64,000 nt of DNA from Streptomyces humicola (GCF_024436035.1 NZ_JANFNG010000003.1:248001-312000), one strand, 5' to 3'; counted from the stretch's first letter, positions 8,113 through 17,272 are shown. Program-made: numbers and translations. Notes: generated by a model from the sequence alone, not told the origin.

Positions 8113-8638
8113 AAGCTCGGCCGCTACACGGCCGAGCAGTTGACCGTGCTGTGGACGCCGCTGGGCCTGATGCTCGCCGGACCCCCGTACCACTACCCCC
8201 CCGGCGGTCATCGGCCTGTTCGGCCTCGCCGGGGCGGCCAGTGCGGTCGCCGCGTCACTGGCCGGGCGGCTGGCCGACTGGGGCGGGGCGCGGCTGACCA
8301 CCGGGGTGTGCGCGTTGCTGCTGCTGGCGACGTGGCTGCCGATGGGGCTCGGCCAGCACTCGCTCGCTCTGCTGGTGACCGGCATCGCCGCCTTCGATCT
8401 GGTCGTCCAGGGGCTGCACATCACCAACCAGAGCCAGATCTACACCCTGCGCCCCGAGGCCCGTGCCCGGCTCACCTCCGCGTACATGACGTGCTACTTC
8501 GTCGGCGGCGTGGCGGGCTCGGGGCTCTCCACCCTCGCCTACACCCGCGGCGGCTGGACGGGCGTGGCGCTGCTCGGCGCGGCGCTGGGCGCGGCCACCT
8601 GCCTGCTCTGGATCGTCTCCCTCCTGCGCAAGCGCTGA
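8113..8638 (+). pseudogene. MFS transporter remnant, 5'-truncated and frameshifted
   Basis: Only the C-terminal half of a 12-TM major facilitator protein can be read: LTVLWTPLGLMLAGPPYHY in one frame, then AVIGLFGLAGAASAVAASLA through LLWIVSLLRKR in the next frame. The shift falls in a run of seven C at 8196-8202, where six would restore YHYPPAVIGLFGLAG. The N-terminal six helices are missing: upstream sequence is not MFS-like and has a stop at 8026. A sequencing error could explain the homopolymer shift but not the missing half. A 110-residue open frame from 8306 is part of this remnant, not a separate gene. Confidence 0.75.
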
Positions 8639-8649
8639 ACGCTGCGGGC

Positions 8650-9573
8650 TCAGCCCTTCGACGAACCGAGGGTCAGTCCCGCCACGAACTGCCGCTGCAG
8701 GGCGAAGAAGACGACGAGGGTCGGTACGGCGACGATGAGCGAGGCGGCCGATATCAGGTTGTTGTTGACGAAGAACTCGCCGGTGAGGTTGTTGAGGGCC
8801 GCCGTGATCGGGCGGTTGGCGCCGGTCTGCATCAAGACGGTCGCCCAGAAGAAGTCGTTGTAGATCCAGGTGAATTCGAGGGTGGCCAGCGCCGCGAGCA
8901 CCGGCCTGCACAGCGGCAGGATGATCTGCCAGTACTGGCGCCAGGCGGATGCGCCGTCCATCAGGGCGGCCTCGCCGAGTTCGCCCGGGATGGTGCGCAT
9001 GTAGTTGGACATGACGAAGGCGCAAAAGCCCGTCTGGAAGGCGACATGGATGAGGATCAGCCCGAGGAAGGAGTCGTCGAGCTTGCCCGACGCGGCCAGC
9101 CAGGTGGGCAGCGGCACCAGTTGGTAGATCTTGTAGAGCGGGGTGATGATCGCCTGCTGGGGGAGGAGATTGCCCGCGGTGAAGAGCAGGAGCAGCGCGA
9201 TGTTGATGCGGAAGCTGTAGCGGGCGACGACGAAGGCGACCATGCTCGCCAGCAGCAGGGTGAACACCAGCGCGGGCACGGTGATCACCATGGAGTTCCA
9301 GAAGTAGCGCGGCAGGTCGGCCTGGCTCCACGCGGTGGTGAAGTTGGAGAGGTTGTACGGGCCGCCGACGGAGACATAGCCGCGAGTCGCCGTCGAGTCG
9401 TACGGGCGCAGCGCGGTGTAGAAGGCGTAGATCAGCGGCGCCAGCCAGATGACGCAGGTGCCCACCAGGAAGGCGTGCAGGGCGATCCGCGAGATGCGCG
9501 CCGGGCGCGGGCGGTGCGCCGCGACGGGCGGGGCGGGCCGCGACGTGGGGCGGTGGACGGTGGTCGCGGTCAT
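8650..9573 (-). CDS. Sugar ABC importer permease (MalG-like)
   Basis: A 307-residue CUT1-type permease with six TM segments. The conserved EAA loop near residues 195-215 reads GELGEAALMDGASAWRQYWQIILP, the contact site for the ATPase. ATG 9573 overlaps the stop of the upstream permease (ATGA), so the two are coupled. The C-terminus VAGLTLGSSKG is the usual end of MalG-like subunits. With the next two genes it forms a solute-binding-protein/two-permease importer without its own ATPase. Streptomycetes usually power these with the shared ATPase MsiK. Position next to a secreted alpha-galactosidase suggests galacto-oligosaccharide uptake. Confidence 0.93.
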   Translation of the reverse strand: MTATTVHRPTSRPAPPVAAHRPRPARISRIALHAFLVGTCVIWLAPLIYAFYTALRPYDSTATRGYVSVGGPYNLSNFTTAWSQADLPRYFWNSMVITVPALVFTLLLASMVAFVVARYSFRINIALLLLFTAGNLLPQQAIITPLYKIYQLVPLPTWLAASGKLDDSFLGLILIHVAFQTGFCAFVMSNYMRTIPGELGEAALMDGASAWRQYWQIILPLCRPVLAALATLEFTWIYNDFFWATVLMQTGANRPITAALNNLTGEFFVNNNLISAASLIVAVPTLVVFFALQRQFVAGLTLGSSKG

Positions 9574-10532
9574 TCGCGTTCGTCCTTCCGGAAGATGGTG
9601 ATCAGATACGGGACGATGAACGCCAGCGAGATGACCAGGAGGATGGTGGCGAGGGCGGAGCCGAAGCCGATGCGGCTGGCCTCCCCGATGATGTTGTCGG
9701 TGACGAGGACGGAGAGCAGTTCCAGGCCGTCGGTGCCGCGGTTGATGATGTAGACGATGTCGAAGGCGCGCAGCGACTCGATGACGGTGATGACGAGGAC
9801 GACGACATTGATGGAACGCAGCGCGGGCCATACGACGTGCTGGAACGCCTGCCATCCATTGGCGCCGTCGAGTGCCGCGGCCTCCTTGAGCGAGGGGTCG
9901 ACGCTCTTCAGCCCGGCGAGGTAGAGGATCATCACATAGCCGGTCTGGCGCCAGCAGGCCATGACCAGAACGGCCCAGATGTTCAGGTGGGGGTCGCCCA
10001 GCCAGTCGATCATGTTGCCCTGGTGGGTGTCCCCGGTGAGGTTGTTGATCAGCCCCTGGGTGGGGGAGAAGATCAGCTCCGTCATGAAGCCGATCAGGGC
10101 GAGGGAGAGCACAACCGGCAGGAACAGCACGCTCTGGTAGAGGCGGGAGAACCGTATCTGCTTATCGAGCTGGACGGCGAGGAAGAGTCCGAAGGGCGCC
10201 GGGAGCAGGAAGAAGACGGCCAGCCAGAGCAGGTTGTGCTCGATCGCCGGCGGGAACTGCGGGTACTCGGTGAAGATGTTCCGGTAGTTCTCCAGGCCCA
10301 CCCAGTGGATCGAGGAGACCCCGCCGATCCCGGGCCAGCTGGAGAACGACAACGCCACCGACAGCAGGGCCGGTAGCCATACCAGCCCCACGGTCAGCAG
10401 CGTCGGCACGCCGCCCATCAGCGTCAGCGTGATCCGGTCGTGTGAGGTCAGCCGTCGTGAGCGGCGGCGCCCCCGGCCGGTCCCCGTACGCGCGGACGGC
10501 GGCGCGCTGCGTGCATCCTGGACGGTCGTCAT
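9570..10532 (-). CDS. Sugar ABC importer permease (MalF-like)
   Basis: A 320-residue CUT1 permease and partner of the MalG-like subunit. It has a cytosolic Arg-rich N-terminus (GRGRRRSRRLTSHD), six TM segments, and the EAA loop SLKEAAALDGANGWQAFQHVVWP at about residues 213-235. It overlaps the binding-protein gene upstream and the second permease downstream by 4 nt each (ATGA type), giving a tightly coupled three-gene operon on the minus strand. The transported sugar is inferred only from the divergent GH27 gene. Confidence 0.93.
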   Translation of the reverse strand: MTTVQDARSAPPSARTGTGRGRRRSRRLTSHDRITLTLMGGVPTLLTVGLVWLPALLSVALSFSSWPGIGGVSSIHWVGLENYRNIFTEYPQFPPAIEHNLLWLAVFFLLPAPFGLFLAVQLDKQIRFSRLYQSVLFLPVVLSLALIGFMTELIFSPTQGLINNLTGDTHQGNMIDWLGDPHLNIWAVLVMACWRQTGYVMILYLAGLKSVDPSLKEAAALDGANGWQAFQHVVWPALRSINVVVLVITVIESLRAFDIVYIINRGTDGLELLSVLVTDNIIGEASRIGFGSALATILLVISLAFIVPYLITIFRKDERE

Positions 10533-11848
10533 CCGTTGCTCGCCCAGATCGACTTGGCCTGCTTGTCGATGTTGGAGAGGATCCCGGAGATCGAGCCCGG
10601 GTCGTTCAGGAACGACTGGATCTGCGGGAGCATCACCGGGTCGGCGAAGTCGGGCCGGGTGTCGCGGTCCATGAACTGCGAGATCTGCTTCGCGCCCTGG
10701 ATCAGCTTCATGGCATCGGTCTGCGGCTGCGTGTACTTGGAGGTGTCCACGCCGTTGGCGGTTGCGATGTCCGCCGGGTTGGAGCCGAGCCAGATCTGCT
10801 GGGCCTTGGCCGTGCCGAGGTATTCGAGCAGCTTGACCGCACCGTCGTGGTTCTTCGGCGACTTGACCATCATGAACCCGTCGATCGGGGCCTCGACGGC
10901 GTCCTGCCCGTAGCTGGGGTTGACTGTCGGGAACGGGAAGAAGCCCAGGTTGCCGGCGTTGGAGCCGGTGAAGATGGTGCCGATCTGGTCGAGGCCGAGG
11001 ACCATCATCCCGGCCTGCTTGTTGAGGATCTGCTGCGCACCCTCCTGCCAGGTCAGGCCGAGGAAGCCCGGCGAGTAGTACGGGATCAGCTCACGCCACT
11101 GGTCGAACACCGCCTTGACCTGCGGGGAGTTCCAGCCCTGGCCGCTGCGCATGAGGTTGATGTGGAAGGTGAACCCGTTCATGCGCATGTTCAGGTAGTC
11201 GAACGTGCCCATCGCGGGCCAGCCGTCCTTGTCGGTGAAGGCGATCGGGATCAGCCCGTCCGACTTCATCTTCTTCGCCAGCGCGGTGAACTCGTCCCAA
11301 GTGGTGGGGGCGGTGTAGCCCTTCGACTGCCACAGGCTCTTGTTGTAGAAGACGGCCCACGGGTAGTAGTCGAACGGCACGAAGTAGTAGTGCCCGTCGG
11401 TCCCCTTGCTCTGCGCCTTCATGGCGTCGGTGTAGTTGGAGCCGATCGCGGACCACACGTCGTCGACGGTGCTGAGCAGGCCCTGCCCGGCGAAGAACTG
11501 CATGCGCTCGCCCGCGAACCAGTTGAATACGTCCTGCGGATTGCCCTGCAGATACGTGGTGATGTTCTGCTGGAAGGTGTTGTGGTCCACCCAGTTGACG
11601 TCGACCGAGATGCCGGTGGCCGACTTCGCCGCCGCGAACACGGTCTCGTATGCACCCTTCGGCTCCGGCACGGCCGCGTTCGACCCGAAGCTGACGGTCT
11701 TGCTGTCGGTGCCGGAACCGCCGCTTCCGGAGCCGCTGCTACAGGCGGTGAGAACCGGCGGCAGCGCCAGAGCGCCCGTGCCGAGCGCCGCCGTGCGCAG
11801 CAGGGAACGCCGGGACAGCTGGTGTCCGCCGGAGGTTGACTGTGCCAT
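10529..11848 (-). CDS. Sugar-binding lipoprotein of ABC importer
   Basis: A 439-residue family 1 extracellular solute-binding protein. ATG 11848 is preceded by GGGAGGGG. A longer frame starting at 11908 adds residues without a ribosome binding site. The N-terminus has a twin-Arg stretch (LSRRSLLRTAALGTGALALP) and the lipobox LTAC, so it is a lipoprotein probably exported by the Tat system and anchored outside the membrane. A Gly/Ser linker follows, then the two-lobed binding domain. It is first gene of the importer operon and is divergent from the alpha-galactosidase gene. Confidence 0.93.
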   Translation of the reverse strand: MAQSTSGGHQLSRRSLLRTAALGTGALALPPVLTACSSGSGSGGSGTDSKTVSFGSNAAVPEPKGAYETVFAAAKSATGISVDVNWVDHNTFQQNITTYLQGNPQDVFNWFAGERMQFFAGQGLLSTVDDVWSAIGSNYTDAMKAQSKGTDGHYYFVPFDYYPWAVFYNKSLWQSKGYTAPTTWDEFTALAKKMKSDGLIPIAFTDKDGWPAMGTFDYLNMRMNGFTFHINLMRSGQGWNSPQVKAVFDQWRELIPYYSPGFLGLTWQEGAQQILNKQAGMMVLGLDQIGTIFTGSNAGNLGFFPFPTVNPSYGQDAVEAPIDGFMMVKSPKNHDGAVKLLEYLGTAKAQQIWLGSNPADIATANGVDTSKYTQPQTDAMKLIQGAKQISQFMDRDTRPDFADPVMLPQIQSFLNDPGSISGILSNIDKQAKSIWASNG

Positions 11849-11964
11849 GACCCCTCCCGAGGGGTGTGATGGGTGGAACACAACCAAACGTGAGCTTCCA
11901 GATACCACCGCCGAGAGATCCGCCTGTCAAGGCCCACGGCGCACGACTCCTTGTGATTTTGTTC

Positions 11965-11987
11965 GGACACGTTTAACTTTGGTGTCC
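11965..11987. promoter_or_regulatory. Candidate operator between importer and alpha-galactosidase
   Basis: The perfect inverted repeat GGACAC-N11-GTGTCC lies in the 194-bp divergent promoter region, about 55 bp before the alpha-galactosidase start and 117 bp from the importer start. It could bind a sugar-responsive repressor, but no regulator gene is encoded alongside. The spacing is longer than a LacI-family site, so the regulator type is open. Confidence 0.4.
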
Positions 11988-12042
11988 CCTGGAGGATCGT
12001 GATGACCCATCAGAGGCGGAACCTGCCACTCAAGGGGAGACG

Positions 12043-14328
12043 ATGCCTAGACACATACGTGCGGTGATGGCCGCATTGACCGCGACATTGACGCTGGCCG
12101 GAGCCGCGCTTGCGTCCAGTGCCCCGTCCGCGAACGCCGAGAACAACGGCGTCGGCCTCAAGCCTGCGCTGGGCTGGAGCAGCTGGAGCTTCCTGCGCAG
12201 CCACCCGACCGCTTCGGCGATCGACGCCCAGGCGGACGCGATGAAGTCCAGCGGCCTGGCCAAAGAGGGCTACCAGTACGTCAACCTCGACGACTTCTAC
12301 TACGAATGCCCCGGCAGTCAGGGCCCGAACGTGGACCAGTACGGCCGCTGGGTGACCGACCCCGCCAAGTTCCCGTCCTCCGGCTCGGAGAACGGGATCA
12401 AGGCCGTCGCCGACCACGTGCACGCCGACGGCCTGAAGTTCGGCCTCTACGTCACACCCGGCATCTCGAAGCAGGCCGTCGCCCAGAACACGCCCATCCA
12501 GGGCACGTCCTACCACGCCGACGACATCGCCGAGCCAAGCGTGTCGGAGAAGAACTACAACTGCGGCGGCATGGTCGGCATCGACTACAGCAAGCCCGGA
12601 GCCCAGGCGTTCATCAACTCCTGGGCCGACGAGATGACGTCCTGGGGCGTGGACTACGTCAAGATCGACGGCGTCGGCTCCTGGGACATCCCGGACGTCG
12701 AGGCATGGTCGAACGCCCTGCGGCAGACCGGCCGCCCGATCCACCTCGAACTCTCCAACAGCCTGTCCGTCTCCAATGCCTCCACCTGGGAGCAGTACGC
12801 CAATGGCTGGCGCACCGGCGGCGACATCGAGTGCTACTGCGGCTCGGGCGGCAGCAGTTATCCGCTCACCGACTGGAACAATGTGGCGGGCCGGTTCAAC
12901 CAGGTAGCCGCGTGGCAGCCGTACGGCGGGCCCGGGGCGTTCAACGACTACGACTCCACCGAGGTCGGCAACGGCAGCAACGACGGTCTGACACCCGTCG
13001 AACGGCAGACCCAGATGAGCCTGTGGGCGATGGCCGCCTCCCCGCTGATCCTTGGCACGGACCTGACCAGCCTCGACCCCACCGACCTCGACTATTTGAA
13101 GAACACCGATGTGCTCGCCGTCGACCAGGACGGCATCGACGCCTCCCGGATCGTCAACGGCAGCACCGAACAGGTCTTCGTGAAGAAGGAGAGCAACGGC
13201 GACGCGATCGTCGCGCTGTTCAACACCGGGTCGTCGACCGAGACCATCTCGACCACGGCCTCCGCGGCCGGGCTCTCCTCGGCGCCGTCGTATCTGCTGA
13301 ACGACCTGTGGAGCCACAAGACGACGGAGACCGCGGGCACCATCAGCGCCACCATTCCCTCCCACGGCGTCGCGCTGTACCGGGCGACACCGGCGAGCAA
13401 CCCCGCGGCGGCGCCCCCCAGCACCACCCTCTCCCTGAGCGGCCTGTCCGAGGTGGCCTCCGGCCAGACCGTGACGGCCACCGAGTCCTTCACCGACAAC
13501 GGCCGCGAACCGGCCCAGGGCGTCCGGCTCGCCCTGCGCCTGCCCGCAGGGTGGTCGGCCACCCCCAGCACCCCCACGACCTTCGCGGCGGTGCCGACCG
13601 GCCGCACCGTCCAGGCCACCTTCCAGGTGAAAGCCCCCACCGCGGCACAGCTCTTCGAGACCGGCACGGCCACCGACGGCGTCACCTACACCTGGCCCGC
13701 CGGAACGCAACAGAGCTGGAACGGCAGCCAGAGCGTCACGGTGAGCTCGCCTGTCCAGGCCCCGTACAGGACGGTCGCGTCGACGACGGCGGACTTCGGG
13801 CAGGTCGGCACGGAGCTCGGCGTCCGCGCCTCCGGTGCGGACGTCTTCGGCTCGACCAATGAGTACGGAGCGATCTACCAGCAGGGCGCGGAGCAGAACG
13901 GCACCGTCGCGACCGTCGAGATCACCTCGCAGAGCGACACCAACGCCTGGGCCAAGGCCGGCATCATGGTGCGCAACGACATCACCGCCGCCAACACCTC
14001 ACCCGGCTATCTGATCGTCGCGGTCACGCCCGGCCATGGCTACGTCGTGCAGTGGGACTCGACCGGCAACGGCCAACTCGATTCCAACAGCGCCCCGTCC
14101 AACGAAGGGCTCGGCACAGCCTCCTACCCCACGTGGCTGAAGCTCGTGCGCAACGGCACGTCGTACAGCGGCTACTACTCGACGGACGACAAGACGTGGA
14201 CCCTGATCGACACCGTCTCGGTGCCGAGCGCCGCCACCACACAGGACGTCGGTCTGTTCTCCACCGCCCACAACTCCGGCACGATCGGCGAGACCGACTT
14301 CGACCACTTCACCCTCTCCCAGTCGTAG
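12043..14328 (+). CDS. Secreted GH27 alpha-galactosidase with accessory domains
   Basis: A 761-residue exo-enzyme hydrolysing alpha-1,6-galactosides (melibiose or galactomannan side chains) or related alpha-linked glycans outside the cell. It has a signal peptide (residues 1-32, cleavage near ANA-EN) and a GH27 (beta/alpha)8 domain (about 33-380) opening with LKPALGWSSWSF. The nucleophile is Asp209 in YVKIDG and the likely acid/base is Asp261 in WRTGGDIE. A beta-sandwich domain ends near 455, followed by a NEW3-type domain (about 460-555) and a C-terminal concanavalin/DUF1349-like domain (about 575-760) that may bind polysaccharide. ATG 12043 follows AAGGGGAGA. Some GH27 enzymes are isomalto-dextranases or beta-L-arabinopyranosidases, so specificity is not proven. 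Confidence 0.92.
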   Translation: MPRHIRAVMAALTATLTLAGAALASSAPSANAENNGVGLKPALGWSSWSFLRSHPTASAIDAQADAMKSSGLAKEGYQYVNLDDFYYECPGSQGPNVDQYGRWVTDPAKFPSSGSENGIKAVADHVHADGLKFGLYVTPGISKQAVAQNTPIQGTSYHADDIAEPSVSEKNYNCGGMVGIDYSKPGAQAFINSWADEMTSWGVDYVKIDGVGSWDIPDVEAWSNALRQTGRPIHLELSNSLSVSNASTWEQYANGWRTGGDIECYCGSGGSSYPLTDWNNVAGRFNQVAAWQPYGGPGAFNDYDSTEVGNGSNDGLTPVERQTQMSLWAMAASPLILGTDLTSLDPTDLDYLKNTDVLAVDQDGIDASRIVNGSTEQVFVKKESNGDAIVALFNTGSSTETISTTASAAGLSSAPSYLLNDLWSHKTTETAGTISATIPSHGVALYRATPASNPAAAPPSTTLSLSGLSEVASGQTVTATESFTDNGREPAQGVRLALRLPAGWSATPSTPTTFAAVPTGRTVQATFQVKAPTAAQLFETGTATDGVTYTWPAGTQQSWNGSQSVTVSSPVQAPYRTVASTTADFGQVGTELGVRASGADVFGSTNEYGAIYQQGAEQNGTVATVEITSQSDTNAWAKAGIMVRNDITAANTSPGYLIVAVTPGHGYVVQWDSTGNGQLDSNSAPSNEGLGTASYPTWLKLVRNGTSYSGYYSTDDKTWTLIDTVSVPSAATTQDVGLFSTAHNSGTIGETDFDHFTLSQS

Positions 14329-14369
14329 CCGACCGGCCCCGGACCGCCCCCGACCGGTCCGTGACCGCG

Positions 14370-14404
14370 TGGCCGGTGCTCATCGCCCGTATGAGCACCG
14401 GCCA
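14370..14404. terminator. Terminator of alpha-galactosidase gene
   Basis: A perfect 14-bp stem TGGCCGGTGCTCAT / ATGAGCACCGGCCA with loop CGCCCGT, followed by TTGCTTCG, lies 42 nt after the stop codon. It is a strong intrinsic-terminator candidate. Confidence 0.8.
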
Positions 14405-14504
14405 TTGCTTCGTGGCGATACCGCCTCTTCCGCGGTCTGTTAATCCATGATTGTCGTGGTTCAAGGAAGTACGACAGGCTTTGCGTCACACGACCAGGAG
14501 AGCC

Positions 14505-16091
14505 ATGACACTCGCCGGTCCGCTCCGACACCGGATCCGACACAGGAACGGCACCCCCGCCACCGCACCGCGCCCCGACCACCGGCCGCGCGAGCACAAC
14601 CACCGGCAGCTCGCCGCCGTCGCCGTCGTCTACGTCCTCGCCCAGCTCGTCCTCACCGTCCCCGTCAACCACCGGAGTCTCGCCTGGGACGAGTCGATCT
14701 ACTTCTCACAGATCGACCCGCACTCCGTCGCCACGTTCTTCAGCGCCCCGCGCTCGCGCGGTGTCTCCCTGCTCGGCGCTCCCGTGGCCCTGTTCACCTC
14801 GAACCCGCTGGTCATCCGCCTCTGTCTCGCCGTCGTCTCCGGGATCCTGCTCCACGCGGCCTTCGGGACCTGGCGCCGCCTCATCGGCGCCCGCACCGCC
14901 GCACTCGCCGCGCTCCTCTTCGCCACGCTGTGGGTGACCGTCGACTACGGCGCGCAACTGATGCCGAACATCTGGGTGGCGTTCAGCGCCGTGGCCGCCG
15001 TCGGCCTCTTCCTGCGCGCAGTCCACGAGCGGCCGCGCCCCCGTCACCTCCTCGGCCTCGCTCTCGCCGTCGGCTGGGCGGCACTCGTCCGCGCACCCGA
15101 CGGTGCCTATCTGGCCCTGCCGCTGCTGGGCGCAGCCCTGCTGGTACGCGCCTGGCGCCGCCCCGGCGTGGCGGCGGCCGTCGCCGCCGGGCTCGGCGCG
15201 GGACTCGCCGAGTGGGTGACGGAGGCATACGTACGCTTCGGCGGGGTGGAGCAACGGCTCGCCGATTCCGGCGTCATCGAGGGCGGCGTAGGGCTGACGT
15301 GGAACGTCGCCAACGCCCTGCGCGCGGCCGACGGTCCGCTGCTGTGCCGCCCCTGCCTCGTGGGCTACCCGCCCCTCGGCGACGTCCTGTGGTGGCTGGC
15401 CATCCCCGTGCTGGTCCTGGCGGCACTGGCGTCACCGGCGGCCGCGCGGGCGGGCGGGCCGCTCAGGCAGGGCGGTCCGCTCAGGCAGGGCGGTCCAGGC
15501 CGGGGCGCGGTGACGGTGACGCCAGTGGTGTGTGCGCTCTCGCTCTCCGTCCCCTACCTCTTCATGATCAACTATTCGGCGCCGCGTTTCCTCCTCCCCG
15601 CCTACGCGCTGCTCGCACTGCCGGTCGCCGGGCTCATCGCGCAGGGCCTGAACGCCGTACGGGCCCGTCCCACCCCCTGGGGCGTGGCGGCCGTCCTCCT
15701 CGCGGCCGCCGTCTTCGGGCAGCACCTGTCGTTCCAGGAGCAGCTCGCGCGCCGCCACGCCCTCAACCTCGGCCACGACAACGACCACTACCGCGCGCTC
15801 GCCGACGCCCTCCACCGCGCAGGCGTCCACCCCCCGTGCCTGGTCGCCGGCAACACCGAGCCGATCGCGTACGACGCCGGCTGCTCCTCGTCCGTCTCCT
15901 CCAACCTGCTGACCGACTCCTCGATGGTCTCCGGCCCGGATGCGCTGCGCGCGGGCGCTCACGAGACAGTCGCCGTCCTCGTGCCACCCGGTGGCGCGGC
16001 ACCCTCGTACGCGCCGCACTGGGTCCGCCACCAGCTCACCGGATCGCGACTCGTCAGCGGCTGGTCGGCCTACCTGCCGCCGGGCCGGTGA
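14505..16091 (+). CDS. GT-C-type polytopic membrane protein
   Basis: A 528-residue integral membrane protein with about ten TM helices. After the first helix the extracytoplasmic loop has LAWDESIYFSQ, the Asp-Glu pattern of GT-C (GT39/ArnT-like) glycosyltransferases that use polyprenyl-phosphate sugars. A C-terminal soluble domain (from about 435) contains CLVAGNTEPIAYDAGCSSS. ATG 14505 follows AGGAG by 4 nt, and in-frame upstream starts lack ribosome binding sites. Donor and acceptor are unknown. Nucleotides 15459-15500 contain direct repeats giving GGPLRQGGPLRQGGPGRG in a cytosolic loop, probably a recent slippage expansion. It ends inside the convergent DUF2277 gene (38-bp overlap). Confidence 0.75.
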   Translation: MTLAGPLRHRIRHRNGTPATAPRPDHRPREHNHRQLAAVAVVYVLAQLVLTVPVNHRSLAWDESIYFSQIDPHSVATFFSAPRSRGVSLLGAPVALFTSNPLVIRLCLAVVSGILLHAAFGTWRRLIGARTAALAALLFATLWVTVDYGAQLMPNIWVAFSAVAAVGLFLRAVHERPRPRHLLGLALAVGWAALVRAPDGAYLALPLLGAALLVRAWRRPGVAAAVAAGLGAGLAEWVTEAYVRFGGVEQRLADSGVIEGGVGLTWNVANALRAADGPLLCRPCLVGYPPLGDVLWWLAIPVLVLAALASPAAARAGGPLRQGGPLRQGGPGRGAVTVTPVVCALSLSVPYLFMINYSAPRFLLPAYALLALPVAGLIAQGLNAVRARPTPWGVAAVLLAAAVFGQHLSFQEQLARRHALNLGHDNDHYRALADALHRAGVHPPCLVAGNTEPIAYDAGCSSSVSSNLLTDSSMVSGPDALRAGAHETVAVLVPPGGAAPSYAPHWVRHQLTGSRLVSGWSAYLPPGR

Positions 16092-16296
16092 CGCCCCTCA
16101 CCTCCAACCCCTCCAGAAGCTGCCGCGTCGCCTCCGCCACCGCGTCCACGGCCTGATCGAAGACCAGCCGGTTGTGCGCTGCGGGTGCGCGGAACCCGGA
16201 TACCTTGCGTACGTACTGCAACGCCGCCGCCCGGATGTCTTCCTCGCCGGCCCCGGGCATCGCGGGCGGTCGGAGCGTCTTGATACTGCGGCACAT
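16054..16296 (-). CDS. DUF2277 family protein
   Basis: An 80-residue protein starting MCRSIKTLRPP, the hallmark opening of DUF2277, small proteins of unknown function common in actinobacteria. A helical body follows (EEDIRAAALQYVRKVSGFR, then VFDQAVDAVAEATRQLLEGL). The conserved Cys2 could bind metal. ATG 16296 is the natural start. The 3' end overlaps the convergent GT-C gene by 38 bp. It is last in a minus-strand run (desaturase, ABM, Nudix, VOC, DUF2277), but gaps vary, so they need not be one transcript. Confidence 0.85.
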   Translation of the reverse strand: MCRSIKTLRPPAMPGAGEEDIRAAALQYVRKVSGFRAPAAHNRLVFDQAVDAVAEATRQLLEGLEVRGVTGPAAGRPTSR

Positions 16297-16322
16297 GTCC
16301 CCAGTGTCTCCCGCCCTGCCCG

Positions 16323-17108
16323 TCAGGCGGAGGCGCTGGTGATCACCGAGAACGCCGCGCCGTAGCGGTCGCGCAGGGCCGCCATCCGCCCGACGCCTTC
16401 GAGATCGGCGGGCCCCATGAGGACGGTGCCGCCTATTCCGGAGACCTTGGCCACCACCGCATCGCAGTCCGCCACCTCGAAGTACGGCAGCCAGTGCGCC
16501 GTCGCCCCCGCGCTCCGCGCCTCGTCGCTGAGCCCCATGATCCCGCCCTGGCTCGCCTCCTGCCCGCCGCCCGACGGGCTGACAACGGTGTACGTGAAGC
16601 CCCCCATCGGAGCGTCCTGGCTCTCCCAGTCGAAGACCGAGTGGTAGAAGGACTTCGCCTGCTCCGGATCGGTGGTGTGCAGCTCCGTCCAGCACAGGGT
16701 GTTCGGATCGTTGACCGCGTCCAGGCCCTTGGTCTTCCCGGGCTGCCAGACGGCGAACTCGGCGCCGGTGGGATCGGTGAAGCCGGCCATCCGACCTCGG
16801 TCGAAGACGTCGAACGGCCCGAACCGGACCACCCCTCCTGCCTGTTCGACCGCCTTGGCCGTCGCATCCACGTCCGGCGTATGGAAGTACACCGTCCATG
16901 CGGAGGCGGCACCCTCCTCCGAACACGGACCCACGGCCGCGACCGTCTTGCCGTCGAGCACGAACATTCCGTAGCCGCCGGCGTCAGGCCCGGCGGACTG
17001 GAACTCCCAGCCGAACAGGGCCTGGTAGTGCGCGGCCGTGGCAGGGATGTCAGGCGTGCTGAGGTCGACCCAGACGGGTGCGCCGGGCACGTAGTTTGTG
17101 GTGAGCAT
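16323..17108 (-). CDS. VOC family protein, two glyoxalase-like halves
   Basis: A 261-residue protein made of two vicinal-oxygen-chelate modules (about 1-125 and 135-261), each with paired beta-alpha-beta-beta-beta units. PGAPVWVDLSTPDIPATAAHYQALFGWEF opens the first and NTLCWTELHTTDPEQAKSFYHSVFDWE the second. Many Streptomyces homologues are annotated as 27 kDa antigen Cfp30B-like or hydroxylase. Metal-ligand positions are incomplete by eye, so it may be a binding protein rather than an enzyme. ATG 17108 follows GGAGGCTCAGGGTC. Upstream in-frame starts lack support. Confidence 0.88.
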   Translation of the reverse strand: MLTTNYVPGAPVWVDLSTPDIPATAAHYQALFGWEFQSAGPDAGGYGMFVLDGKTVAAVGPCSEEGAASAWTVYFHTPDVDATAKAVEQAGGVVRFGPFDVFDRGRMAGFTDPTGAEFAVWQPGKTKGLDAVNDPNTLCWTELHTTDPEQAKSFYHSVFDWESQDAPMGGFTYTVVSPSGGGQEASQGGIMGLSDEARSAGATAHWLPYFEVADCDAVVAKVSGIGGTVLMGPADLEGVGRMAALRDRYGAAFSVITSASA

Positions 17109-17272
17109 GACCCTGAGCCTCCGAGGCGTGCGTGTTCCATCGCGGAACCGCCCGCCTGCACGAGGACCCCGGGCGGATTCCCTTGACGCCCTCAGCTTGG
17201 CACCCACCACTGACAATCGCCGTCCGCTGCGCCGGCCACCCGCGCTGACCTGCGACGCCGTGCCCAGCGGTG

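Noticed and set aside
8306-8638. 110-residue frame as an independent small membrane protein
   Set aside because: Upstream residues in an adjacent frame continue the same MFS fold, so it is part of a pseudogene.
8140-9753. A 537-residue plus-strand frame over the sugar permease genes
   Set aside because: It is antisense to two clear permeases, its sequence is Glu/Gly/Arg-rich without any domain, and it arises from third-position GC bias.
12010-13710. Long minus-strand frame antisense to the alpha-galactosidase
   Set aside because: Low complexity (Gly/Val/Arg/Asp) with no ribosome binding site. It lies fully inside a strong GH27 gene.
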